Source: an uncultured archaeon
GTDB lineage: Archaea > Thermoproteota > Bathyarchaeia > 40CM-2-53-6 > CALIRQ01
Length of the DNA stretch: 64,000 nucleotides
Reading direction: 5' to 3'
Assembly (NCBI GenBank): GCA_938042195.1
Contig: CALIRQ010000007.1
Location: forward strand, 64,180-128,179
The notes beneath the pieces were generated by a model. It was not told where the DNA came from and did no database searches. It worked only from the letters and a program-made list of their open reading frames with translations. This document shows positions 35,847 to 43,962 of this stretch, piece by piece (position 1 is the stretch's first letter; each line of letters starts with the position of its first letter). A program made the translations under genes and the position numbers.

Positions 35847-37088
35847 CTAATCTGGGCTCCGGCCCGGGGCTTTCCCATGGGATCTCAACGCCATGGGCAT
35901 GGCGAAGGGGATGAGGCCCATCGCGAACGCGAAGAGGGATACGCAATGGATCGAGAGCGCTAAGGAGAAGAGCCCGCCGAGGAATCCTATGGCCCACTGC
36001 GAAAATATCGATCCGACCATTCCTATGCTGAATAGGAGCCCTGTCGCACCCCCGGTCGCCCCCGGGACCTCCTTAACCAAGAGCGCCAATATGGATGGGA
36101 GCGTGGTGGAGAACGCGATGCCCGAGAGGGCCCAGAGGGCCATTGTCGCATAAGGGTCCCTGGCGGAGATCCCGGCCCAGGAGAGGAAACCCGCTGAGAT
36201 CGCGAATATTGTGAGGGATTTCGCGAGCCCGATCCCCTCTGGCACCTTGGCCAGCATTAGCCTCCCCAATCCAACGCAGCCCCAGAAGAGGCCGATCGTG
36301 AGTCCGGCGAGCTTCGGATCGAAGCCCCCGTGGAGCATCAGGTAGGTGGGCAGCCAAGATGTGGAGCCAATGGCCATCCCCATATGGGAGAACGTTGCCA
36401 ACGCGAGCAATAGGAAGACTGGGTTCCTGACCACCAAGAGGGCTTTGGGATTCAATCCGGCGATCGGCGCCCTATCCCACTTGGTTCGTGCGGCCGCCGC
36501 GAACGCCGCGAGGCCCGCGGGGATTGAGAGGAGGACAGGGGTGGAATAAACGATCCTCCAGCTCGAACCGGAGGAGAGCAACCAGCCCGCCACCGTGGGC
36601 CCGCTGAGGGAGCCGATCCCGAAGAACGCGTGGAGCACGTTCAGCGCCCAACCCCTCGAACCTGGGTATGTTTTGGCGACGAGGAAGGTCGTAGTGGAAT
36701 TTATGGTTCCTATGGAGAGGCCTAGGAAAGCCAAGGAGAGGAAGCAGGCCAAGAAGCCATTGGAGCTGGAGACCAAAAGGCATAGGAGGGATAGGGAGAT
36801 TAACGCTAAGAGGATGGAGCTCAACTCGCCGATCCTGTCCGAGAGGAGGCCTCCGAAGAAGCTGAAGATATATCCCAAGCTCACGGCGCTGGCGAGCATC
36901 CCCGTTTCCCATAGGCCCAGCTCAAAATCCGCGGCCATGAATTTGAGGCTCGGCCCAATCAAGGCCATCGTGAAGCCTATTAGCCCGGCGCTCGATGAGC
37001 AGGCGGCGAGCACGAGGCCTTTGCTATCGCCCAATGCGCGAACCACCTTCCCCCAAAAAGGCCCATCGCCTCGATTAAAGCCTCCCAC
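35847..37088 (-). CDS. MFS transporter (second of tandem pair)
   Basis: A 413-residue major facilitator protein with about 12 hydrophobic helices, including a GGLLSDRIGELSS loop between helices 2 and 3 of the type usual for the family. Its start overlaps the stop of the upstream MFS gene by 14 bases, so the pair is translationally coupled. The N-terminal 20 residues before the first helix may be over-extended. It resembles oxalate/formate-antiporter or sugar-phosphate type MFS carriers; substrate not decidable. It may export or import a pathway metabolite. Confidence 0.88.
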   Translation of the reverse strand: MGGFNRGDGPFWGKVVRALGDSKGLVLAACSSSAGLIGFTMALIGPSLKFMAADFELGLWETGMLASAVSLGYIFSFFGGLLSDRIGELSSILLALISLSLLCLLVSSSNGFLACFLSLAFLGLSIGTINSTTTFLVAKTYPGSRGWALNVLHAFFGIGSLSGPTVAGWLLSSGSSWRIVYSTPVLLSIPAGLAAFAAAARTKWDRAPIAGLNPKALLVVRNPVFLLLALATFSHMGMAIGSTSWLPTYLMLHGGFDPKLAGLTIGLFWGCVGLGRLMLAKVPEGIGLAKSLTIFAISAGFLSWAGISARDPYATMALWALSGIAFSTTLPSILALLVKEVPGATGGATGLLFSIGMVGSIFSQWAIGFLGGLFSLALSIHCVSLFAFAMGLIPFAMPMALRSHGKAPGRSPD

Positions 37089-38259
37089 GGTCAGATCGCA
37101 TCTTGAGACCGGCGAGGCCGCAAAGCCCTATGCAGAGCGCCGAGGCAACGAGGTAGGGCATCGAATGGCTCAAGGAGGCCCGCTCGCCGACGAACCCAAT
37201 GAGCCATTGGGCGAAGGCGGCGCCGGAGAACCCGAATGTGAAGATCGCCCCGGAAGCGCTACCAGAATACTCGGGGAAGGAATCGGTAGCCCAAGCCAGT
37301 ATCGTGGGGAAGACGGCCGCCATCCAAAGGCCCGATGCGGCCCAAGCGAGCAACGCGAGGGTTTGGCCATGGATGATAAGGCCGAGGAGGATCGAGGCGG
37401 CCGATAGGGCCGATAGGATTGCTATGGATTCCCTATACCCGACCCTATCGACGAGCCCCCCTAGGGCGAACCTACCGAGGCCTATCGAACCCCAGAAGGC
37501 CCCCAAGGCCAAGCCAGCCTCAATGGCGGATGCCCCCCTGGCCGAGAGGAGGAACGCGGGCAACCAAGCATTGATCCCGAACTCGGTCCCGAAGTAGAAG
37601 AACGAGGAGGCCATTATCAAATAGAACTCGGGGCTCCTCGCCATGGCCAAGGCCCCCCTACCCCTATTCTTGGAGCGGCCTAGGGCCCTTAGGCCGCGGC
37701 TCCTCAGAATCGGCAAGGAGAGCGCTAGGAGCGCGACGTAGGCCATTAAGCAACCCCTGTATATATCCCTCCAAGAACCACCCAAGCCTATAACTAAGCC
37801 CCCGAAGATGGGGCCGATGAAGGCCCCGATCCCAATGAACGCGTGGAGGGCATTCAGGGCTAGGCCCTTCCTTCGGCCGTATAGCCCAGCCATGAGTGGC
37901 GTCATGGAGGATTCCACGAAGCCAACGCCCATGCCTCCCACGAAGAGCGCCGGCGATGCCATCAAGGCGGAGTTCGAGGAAGATATCAGGGCCATCGCCA
38001 GCGCCAAAATGGCCAAGCTCGCCCAAGCCATGAGCATGCCCCCATATCGATCCGATAGATGCCCCCCTATTGGGGAGAGGAGGAAGCCCAAGCTCCAGGA
38101 GCTCGCCAATATCCCCATGGCCCCGAGCGCGAGCCCGTACTCCTTGCCCATGAAGGGGAGGCAGAACCCCAGCTCCGATTGCGAAATCCCGGCGAGGGCC
38201 ATTCCGGCCAAGCAGATGGCGGTCGCGTAAGCCATTGGGATCCGAACATCCTTGCTCAA
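37075..38259 (-). CDS. MFS transporter (first of tandem pair)
   Basis: A 394-residue major facilitator protein with 12 predicted helices and a SPIGGHLSDRYGGMLMAW loop 2-3 motif. It is a diverged paralog of the gene downstream, with which it overlaps. The gene is divergent from the cyclo-ligase-like gene at 38375; a TTTAAAATTAT near 38298-38308 gives a TATA box for one or both directions. Substrate unknown. Last recognisable element of the accessory island. Confidence 0.88.
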   Translation of the reverse strand: MSKDVRIPMAYATAICLAGMALAGISQSELGFCLPFMGKEYGLALGAMGILASSWSLGFLLSPIGGHLSDRYGGMLMAWASLAILALAMALISSSNSALMASPALFVGGMGVGFVESSMTPLMAGLYGRRKGLALNALHAFIGIGAFIGPIFGGLVIGLGGSWRDIYRGCLMAYVALLALSLPILRSRGLRALGRSKNRGRGALAMARSPEFYLIMASSFFYFGTEFGINAWLPAFLLSARGASAIEAGLALGAFWGSIGLGRFALGGLVDRVGYRESIAILSALSAASILLGLIIHGQTLALLAWAASGLWMAAVFPTILAWATDSFPEYSGSASGAIFTFGFSGAAFAQWLIGFVGERASLSHSMPYLVASALCIGLCGLAGLKMRSDRGRL

Positions 38260-38374
38260 GGCGATCGCCCAGCCCTCAAGGCCTGGGCCTAATGAGATTT
38301 AAAATTATGAGGGGATAGGGGGAGGTGCGCTGAGGCGGGGAGCCGCCGGGCGGCTTAGGCCTCAGGGGCTGCGC

Positions 38375-39148
38375 ATGGGGAGCGAGAAGGAGAAGATAAG
38401 GAATAGGGTTTGGACCCTAATGGAGCGCGAGGGCGTTTCGAGGCCCCCGTTGCCGATAAGGCATAGGATACCCAATTTTATCGGGGCCGAGAGGGCGGCT
38501 GAGAGGCTACGCGATCTTAGAGCCTTCCAAGCCGCGAGGGTCGTTAAGGTCAATCCCGACTCGCCGCAATCGCCGGTCAGGAAGCTCGTTTTATCGGCGG
38601 GGAAGCTCTTGATAATGCCGACCCCCCGCCTTAGGAGGGGCTTCCTGCTCATAGATCCAAATGGCTTGCCCCAAGAGGCCGTCGGGATGGCGGCCAGCAT
38701 CAGGGGCGCCTTAAAATTCGGGAGGGAACTGAGCCTCAATGAGGCGCCCGGGATAGACTTCATGGTGACCGGATCCGTGGCCGTCGCCCCGGATGGTTCG
38801 AGGCTTGGCAAGGGCGGGGGATATAGCGAGATCGAGTACGGCATACTGAGGGAGCTGGGCCTAATCGATGAGGACACCCCCATAGCCACGACCGTGCATG
38901 ACGTCCAAGTGGTGAGCGAAATCCCGATGGAGGATCACGATTTGGCGGTTGATTATATAGTGACCCCGACGAGGCTCTTGGAGACCGGGAGGAGCCGCAG
39001 AAGGCCCAGGGGCATATTGTGGGATGAGTTGCCGAAGGGAGCGATCGAGGAGATCCCGATATTGGCAAGGCTCAAGCCCCGATGCGATGGGGGCGCGGGA
39101 TTCCCCAGCCCTAGGGGAGGAGCCGGAGCCCCAAAGCCAAAAACCTGA
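38375..39148 (+). CDS. 5-formyltetrahydrofolate cyclo-ligase family protein (MTHFSD-like)
   Basis: A 257-residue protein. TGSVAVAPDGSRLGKGGGYSE and EYGILRELGLI match the 5-FTHF cyclo-ligase family (ATP- and Mg-binding loop), here in the longer archaeal form resembling the MTHFS-domain protein. True cyclo-ligases convert 5-formyl-THF to methenyl-THF; archaeal homologs may act on methanopterin or serve another ATP-dependent role. The last 30 residues are Gly/Pro-rich. It converges on the ECF transporter gene with a 38-base overlap. The location beside an ECF vitamin transporter is suggestive but not proof of a folate link. Confidence 0.78.
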   Translation: MGSEKEKIRNRVWTLMEREGVSRPPLPIRHRIPNFIGAERAAERLRDLRAFQAARVVKVNPDSPQSPVRKLVLSAGKLLIMPTPRLRRGFLLIDPNGLPQEAVGMAASIRGALKFGRELSLNEAPGIDFMVTGSVAVAPDGSRLGKGGGYSEIEYGILRELGLIDEDTPIATTVHDVQVVSEIPMEDHDLAVDYIVTPTRLLETGRSRRRPRGILWDELPKGAIEEIPILARLKPRCDGGAGFPSPRGGAGAPKPKT

Positions 39149-39905
39149 AAATCGGGAAGGCTAGGAGCAGGATTGTATACGCCAAGAAGAGGCGATCCCG
39201 AGGTCCCCAGCCCCTGAATGACGGCTTCCTCTTAACCGATCCGAACCCCCTCATATCCAGGACCCTGCCGACGACATCGGCCCGCTCGATGGCGTTCATC
39301 GTTATTGGGATCAAGGCCAAGGATAGCGCTCTTATCCTTCCGAGGAAACCGCTCTCGATCTCCTCATAAGCCCTAACCCGCATTGCATCCGCTACCCTCC
39401 TCATGTCCGCCAAGTAAACTGGCATGAAATTGAACGCCAAGGCCATCATCAGGGAATACTTCTGAGGGAGGCCGAGCCAGCCCAAGGCCTCGATCAGATC
39501 GTTGGTCGAGGTCGTCGCGACGACCGCGAAGATCGGGAGCGTTAGGATGAGCAGGCGCAGCGCGCTGAGGATGCCGCTCAAGATGCCCTCCTTGGTTACG
39601 GTCAATCCCCCGAAGTATTGGGATATCCTCGGGAGGATTTGGAACGCCGGCTCCCCCCCAACCGTTAGGAATTGGATCGCGCCTATGGCCAATATGATCA
39701 GCCAAAAACCCCTCAATTGCCTAAATATGGGGCCAGCGATCCCCCCGAGGATTGCCACGAGGATCACCGACGCCAACGTCAGGGTTAGCACCGGGAAGTC
39801 TATGAAGATCAGGCCGACGGCGCTGCAGGAAACGGCCCAGAAGAGCTTCAGCCTCGGATCCAAGCCGCTAAGGGGGCACCTTCCCTTCTCGATGGATTGG
39901 AACAT
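39111..39905 (-). CDS. ecfT: ECF transporter transmembrane (T) component, EcfT/CbiQ
   Basis: A 264-residue membrane protein with about five or six hydrophobic helices. The two cytoplasmic coupling motifs of EcfT are present: AMRVRAYEEIE and GRVLDMRGFGSVKR. EcfT connects the two ATPases to the substrate-binding S component of energy-coupling-factor vitamin transporters. It is the last gene of the unit ecfS-ecfA-ecfA-ecfT, and its start overlaps the previous ATPase by 38 bases. Confidence 0.9.
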   Translation of the reverse strand: MFQSIEKGRCPLSGLDPRLKLFWAVSCSAVGLIFIDFPVLTLTLASVILVAILGGIAGPIFRQLRGFWLIILAIGAIQFLTVGGEPAFQILPRISQYFGGLTVTKEGILSGILSALRLLILTLPIFAVVATTSTNDLIEALGWLGLPQKYSLMMALAFNFMPVYLADMRRVADAMRVRAYEEIESGFLGRIRALSLALIPITMNAIERADVVGRVLDMRGFGSVKRKPSFRGWGPRDRLFLAYTILLLAFPIFRFLALGLRLLP

Positions 39906-40728
39906 GGATGCGCAAAACCCTACCGAGTTCTTCCTCCATCTCCTTCACGGAGATTACGTCCGGCCTGATGCCCATGCTGGCGCAACTTCGGGCCAGCTCC
40001 GTTATCTGGGGCGGGGCCAAGCCGCATCTCCTCAGAAGCTCCCCCTTCGCGAAGAGGCGCCTGGTCGGCGCATCGGCGAGAATCCTTCCATCCTCGAGGA
40101 GTATGGTCCTTTCGGCGTAGGCGGCGACGTTCCTCATGTCATGCGTAACTAGTATAATGGTCTTCCCCCTTTCGTTTAATCCCTTGACGAGTTCCATGAT
40201 GGCCCTAGAATCCCTATGGTCTTGACCGGTCGTGGGCTCATCCAAGATGAGGATCTTCGGATCCATGGCGGCTATCGCTGCGACCGAGACCTTTTGCTTA
40301 TCCCCCCTTGACAGAAATCTTGGGTAAACGCCTCTAACGTCCTGAAGCGCGAAATCCCTTAAGGTCCTCTCCACGATCTCGGCGATCTCGTCATCCCCGA
40401 GGCCGAGGTTCCTCAAGCCGAAGGCTATCTCCTCCTCCACCGATCTGCAGAAGAGCTGATCATCCGGGCTCTGGAATATGAAGCCCACCTCCCGAGCAAT
40501 CTCGGAAACCCTTTCGCTTCGGGTATCCTTCCCCCTCACGATGACCCTCCCCTTCGTTGGCTTGAGCAGGCCGATCAGCAATCGCATTAGCGTAGACTTC
40601 CCGGATCCGTTCCTCCCGATAATCGCTAGGAACTCGCCCTCCTCGATATCGAGATCGATTCCCTTCAGAACGTAGTTGTCCCCGGAGTAAGAGAACCAGA
40701 CGTCCTCAACCTCTATTTCGGAGCTCAT
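39868..40728 (-). CDS. ECF transporter ATPase (EcfA, second)
   Basis: A 286-residue ABC ATPase. Walker A is IIGRNGSGKSTLMRLLIGLL, the signature is unusual (FLSRGDKQKVSVAAI, LSRGD for LSGGQ), and Walker B is ILILDEPTTGQD. Archaeal EcfA proteins in pairs power ECF uptake. ATG 40728 is chosen since the longer frame to 40923 is a different reading of the upstream gene. It overlaps the upstream ATPase stop by 23 bases. The altered signature probably marks the weaker of the two nucleotide sites. Confidence 0.92.
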   Translation of the reverse strand: MSSEIEVEDVWFSYSGDNYVLKGIDLDIEEGEFLAIIGRNGSGKSTLMRLLIGLLKPTKGRVIVRGKDTRSERVSEIAREVGFIFQSPDDQLFCRSVEEEIAFGLRNLGLGDDEIAEIVERTLRDFALQDVRGVYPRFLSRGDKQKVSVAAIAAMDPKILILDEPTTGQDHRDSRAIMELVKGLNERGKTIILVTHDMRNVAAYAERTILLEDGRILADAPTRRLFAKGELLRRCGLAPPQITELARSCASMGIRPDVISVKEMEEELGRVLRIHVPIHREGKVPP

Positions 40729-41578
40729 CCGCGCCCAACCCCAGCTCGATGAGGAGATCCCTCGCCTCTTCAACGGTGATCGGCAACCGCCCGATGGCGT
40801 GCCCCATCCTCCCGATCCCGAGCGCGAGCTGAACGACCTGCGGTAGCCTGAGCCCCAATTCCTCCAACTCCTCCAACCTCGAAAAAACCGATCTTGGATC
40901 CCCCTCCAACAGAATCCTTCCATCGGCTAGGATGGCGATCTTGGTGGCGCGCTCCGCGAGCAATTCGACCTCATGCGTAACGAAGATTATCGTTTTTCCG
41001 GATTCGTGCAGTTCGCTCGCTAAGCTGAATACATCCCTGACGGAGATCGGGTCCAGATCCGATGTGGCCTCATCGAAGACTATTATGTCGGGCCGTCCAG
41101 CGATGGTCGCGGCGATGGCTATTTTTTGCTTCTCCCCGCCGGAGCATGTTTGCGGCGCCCTCCCCCTGAGGTGCGATATCCCGATCCTCCTGAGGCATTC
41201 TTCCACAACCCTCCCGACCTCCTCCTCGCTCAATCCCCGGTTCCTCAGGCCGAAGGCTATTTCATCCTCCACCGAGGATGTTATCAATTGGGAGTCCGGA
41301 TCTTGGAAGACTATCCCGACGCGCTTGGATAGTTCGGCGATCGTTTTTGCCCTTGTCGACTTCCCGAAGATCTTCACCTCCCCGATCATCTCGCCACCGG
41401 CATAATGGGGGATTAGGCCGTTAAGGCACATGCAAAGCGTCGTCTTCCCGGATCCGGTTGGCCCGAGGATCCCCAAGAACTCCCCGAGCCCAACCCTCAA
41501 GTCCACGCCTCTCAGCACGAAGTCCTTGGCCGTGGGATACTTATACCAAAGCCCGCTGACCTCTATGGCGTATCCCAA
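40706..41578 (-). CDS. ECF transporter ATPase (EcfA, first)
   Basis: A 290-residue ABC ATPase with Walker A ILGPTGSGKTTLCMCLNGLI, signature TCSGGEKQKIAIAATIAG and Walker B IIVFDEATSDLDPISV. It pairs with the downstream EcfA to hydrolyse ATP for vitamin or amino-acid import. The gene starts at ATG 41578, 18 bases after the S component, within one operon. Both ATPase sites look competent. Confidence 0.93.
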   Translation of the reverse strand: MGYAIEVSGLWYKYPTAKDFVLRGVDLRVGLGEFLGILGPTGSGKTTLCMCLNGLIPHYAGGEMIGEVKIFGKSTRAKTIAELSKRVGIVFQDPDSQLITSSVEDEIAFGLRNRGLSEEEVGRVVEECLRRIGISHLRGRAPQTCSGGEKQKIAIAATIAGRPDIIVFDEATSDLDPISVRDVFSLASELHESGKTIIFVTHEVELLAERATKIAILADGRILLEGDPRSVFSRLEELEELGLRLPQVVQLALGIGRMGHAIGRLPITVEEARDLLIELGLGADELRNRG

Positions 41579-41596
41579 AATCTCCCGACCTCGCCA

Positions 41597-42205
41597 TCAA
41601 GCCCCTTTCGGTTCGGTTATGAATCCATACCTAGCCAAGCCAGGCCTCAGCGCTTCGTAGAGGACCGGGGAAATGATCAGGTTGGCGATCACGGTGGGTA
41701 TGTATATGATCGAGAACGATGCTGAGGCGTAGGCAAAGAAGGTGACGGCCCCGGCCAATATGCCCCTCGCCACGGGGATCGCCGTATTCGCAAAGCTGGG
41801 CAGGTAGAGTATTCCATAGTAGGCTGGTATTATGAAAAGGAGGAAGCTTGCGGTGGTGGCTATGCCAACTATCAGGGATACCTTTAGGGGGCTGAGCTTA
41901 CGCTCATTGCCCTTGAATGCGTCCGTCAAAAGCTTCGCGGAGACGAGGCCCGAGAAGTGGGATGGTATGTTGGCCAATGGGAACGGGGCCGCCGTGGCCA
42001 CCATGAGCACTATGCCGTTCACCAGGCCCACCAAAGAGGCCTCGGCCAAGCTCATTGGTATGAGCAACGCTATGAGGCAGTAAATGGCTATGGATACGGC
42101 CATCTGTATGCCACCGGTGAGGACGACCGTGAACCTAAGCAGGAAATGGACCACGCCCGCAAGGGCCAAGAACATGCCACATAGGGCAATCTCCCTAGAC
42201 CTCAA
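41597..42205 (-). CDS. ECF transporter substrate-binding (S) component
   Basis: A 202-residue membrane protein with six hydrophobic helices, starting with the small-residue pattern LCGMFLALAGVV typical of S components. It precedes ecfA-ecfA-ecfT on the same strand, so it is the dedicated specificity subunit. The run GGIQMAVSIAIYCLIALLIP and AATAAPFPLANIPSHF-like stretch (ATAAPFPLANIPSHF) resembles tryptophan-type (TrpP) S components, which is a weak similarity. The start is TTG 42205, preceded 8 bases upstream by a strong Shine-Dalgarno AGGAGGTG, rare in this window. Substrate unknown. Confidence 0.8.
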   Translation of the reverse strand: MRSREIALCGMFLALAGVVHFLLRFTVVLTGGIQMAVSIAIYCLIALLIPMSLAEASLVGLVNGIVLMVATAAPFPLANIPSHFSGLVSAKLLTDAFKGNERKLSPLKVSLIVGIATTASFLLFIIPAYYGILYLPSFANTAIPVARGILAGAVTFFAYASASFSIIYIPTVIANLIISPVLYEALRPGLARYGFITEPKGA

Positions 42206-42322
42206 ACCTTTCCCACCTCCTTCTGGGAGCGGCCAACGGCCGGCTTCGCGAGTTTCCGGCGAAGGAATTTAGGCTTATTGGCCGCATTAGATTCTTTCAT
42301 GGTCTGTCCGGATAAGAAATGT

Positions 42323-42361
42323 GGTATATATATCTTTCTTGTACAAAAATATACAAGAAAG
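42323..42361. promoter_or_regulatory. TATA box plus 10-bp dyad between ecfS and DUF1893
   Basis: GGTATATATATC (42322-42333) is followed directly by CTTTCTTGTA (42334-42343), an 8-base spacer and TACAAGAAAG (42352-42361), a perfect inverted repeat. It sits in the divergent gap and overlaps the expected transcription start, the usual place for an archaeal repressor site. It may control the ECF operon, the DUF1893 gene or both. Confidence 0.6.
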
Positions 42362-42442
42362 GAGAGATCTCGTTCGGAAGATAAAATGGCGCGGTGCATG
42401 GATCTATGGATGGAGAGCACCCCTATGAGGCGGCGCGCTAAA

Positions 42443-42910
42443 ATGGACGTCGGAAGTTCCGACGATTTGAGCGCGGCGGAGGAAGCGCTCAAAGGCGGGG
42501 CCCTCACGATCGCCGTGGTCAAGGGCGGGAAGCTGATCTTTTCAGCGAAGGTCCCCGGCCTGAGGGCCATATTCATGGCCGCCAGGGCCTTAGGAGGCGA
42601 GCTCGCAGGCTCCTCGGTGGCTGATAAAGTCGTTGGCAGAGCGGCCGCGTTGCTCTATGCCCACCATGGGGCGCGGGCCGTATTCGGGTCCACGATGAGC
42701 GAGGGGGGAGCGGCGATCCTCAGGGATAAAGGGATAGGGATCAGATTCGATGCGCTAGTGCCCTCGATAAGGGGGAGGGATGGGGTCCACGCCTGTCCTT
42801 TCGAGAGGGCCGTGAGGAACATAAGGGATCCGGGGGAGGCCTTCCGAGTGCTCTCGAGGATGTTGGCGATGAACGGCCCCCCAGCGGATTCGCAATTTTC
42901 AGCCTCCTAG
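42443..42910 (+). CDS. DUF1893 family protein
   Basis: A protein of about 155 residues from ATG 42443; ATG 42386 would add 19. The core (KGGALTIAVVKGGKLIFSAK, then SSVADKVVGRAAALLYAHHG, GIGIRFDALVPSIRGRDG, CPFERAVRNIRDPGEAFRVL) matches DUF1893, an archaeal and clostridial family of unknown function with an Asp-Lys pair after SVAD. It is divergent from the ECF operon and converges on the ATP-grasp gene by 4 bases. No activity can be named. Confidence 0.82.
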   Translation: MDVGSSDDLSAAEEALKGGALTIAVVKGGKLIFSAKVPGLRAIFMAARALGGELAGSSVADKVVGRAAALLYAHHGARAVFGSTMSEGGAAILRDKGIGIRFDALVPSIRGRDGVHACPFERAVRNIRDPGEAFRVLSRMLAMNGPPADSQFSAS

Positions 42911-43962
42911 GGGATCTTCACCAGCGATCTCCCCTCGAAGAGGCCCTCCAATCCATACCTCTTCAGGGCTTGCCAAAGGATCGTGCAGATGAGCTGATCG
43001 TAGGTCAGGCCCGCGGCCCTCGCCGCCCTCGGCAGGCAGGAATGGGCATCGGGGTTTGGGATCAAGCCCGGCAGGGGGTTCACCTCCATTACGCGTGGGA
43101 CCCCCGCCCTATCCATCCTAATATCCACGCGGCACAAATCCCTGCAACCCAGGGCCCTGAAGGCCCCCACCGCCACCCTCCCTATCTCTTCCTCGACCTC
43201 CTTTGGGATCTGCGGGGGGCAGCTGAGCATATCCACCGGATTGCCCGGGACGTCCCAGACCCATTTGGCCTCATAGGAATAAAGCGGGTTGGCCCAGGCT
43301 GGCAACTTATCGAGCAGGATTTCAACGATGGGCAGGACGGTGGGCTCCCCGTTCCCTATCAATCCGACCGTGAACTCCCGCCCCGGGAGAAATTCCTCGA
43401 CTATTGCGGGCTGCTTGTAAAACCTGAGGACCCTTGAAACCTGCTTCCTCAGGCCCGCTTCGTCATTGACCAAGGAGTCGTTCCTTATCCCCTTGCTGGA
43501 CCCCTCGCATATGGGCTTCACCACCAACGGGAACTCTAGGCTCCCATCGAGCTCCTCGTCGCCGCTCTCGAAGACTTGGAAAGCGGGCGAGGGGATCCCA
43601 TTGGCGCTGAGGATCTGATGCGTCAGCGCCTTGTTCAGGGCCATCGCGAGCGTTAGGGGCCCGGATCCGGTATATGGTATCCCGAGCATCTCGAGCATGG
43701 CGGGTATATGGGACTCCCTGCTCTCGCCGCGCAGTCCCTCGGCTATATTGAAAACTATATCCGGCCTCGACTTGACCAGCCTTTCATAGGCCCCTTCGTC
43801 CGCCTCTATCCTTATGACTTCGCAGCCGCCCCTTCGGAGGGCGCTCGCTATGGCATCAACAGTTTCCTCCTCATCGAACTCCGCATAGAAATCCTCCGGC
43901 AGCCCCTCGGAGGGGCTTGGCCCCCTCCTGAGGTTATAGGTTAGGCCCACCCTCAGCGGCAT
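42907..43962 (-). CDS. ATP-grasp ligase of the D-alanine-D-alanine ligase family
   Basis: A 351-residue ATP-grasp protein. N-terminal LTYNLRRGPSPSEG, then FNIAEGLRGESRESHIPAML and GIPYTGSGPLTLAMALNKAL (the D-Ala ligase block), then FPLVVKPICEGSSKGIRNDS and the metal-binding PRVMEVNPLPGLI. The family joins a carboxylate to an amine using ATP. Archaea lack peptidoglycan, so a role in D-Ala-D-Ala is unlikely. The gene overlaps the lysine aminomutase gene by 10 bases, so the ligase probably acts on a beta-amino acid such as beta-lysine. The partner substrate is unknown. Confidence 0.85.
   Translation of the reverse strand: MPLRVGLTYNLRRGPSPSEGLPEDFYAEFDEEETVDAIASALRRGGCEVIRIEADEGAYERLVKSRPDIVFNIAEGLRGESRESHIPAMLEMLGIPYTGSGPLTLAMALNKALTHQILSANGIPSPAFQVFESGDEELDGSLEFPLVVKPICEGSSKGIRNDSLVNDEAGLRKQVSRVLRFYKQPAIVEEFLPGREFTVGLIGNGEPTVLPIVEILLDKLPAWANPLYSYEAKWVWDVPGNPVDMLSCPPQIPKEVEEEIGRVAVGAFRALGCRDLCRVDIRMDRAGVPRVMEVNPLPGLIPNPDAHSCLPRAARAAGLTYDQLICTILWQALKRYGLEGLFEGRSLVKIP

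Noticed and set aside
40729..40923. 65-residue extension of the second EcfA
   Set aside because: It lies inside the first EcfA gene in another frame and is Arg/Ser/Gly-rich; the ATG 40728 begins the conserved ABC domain.
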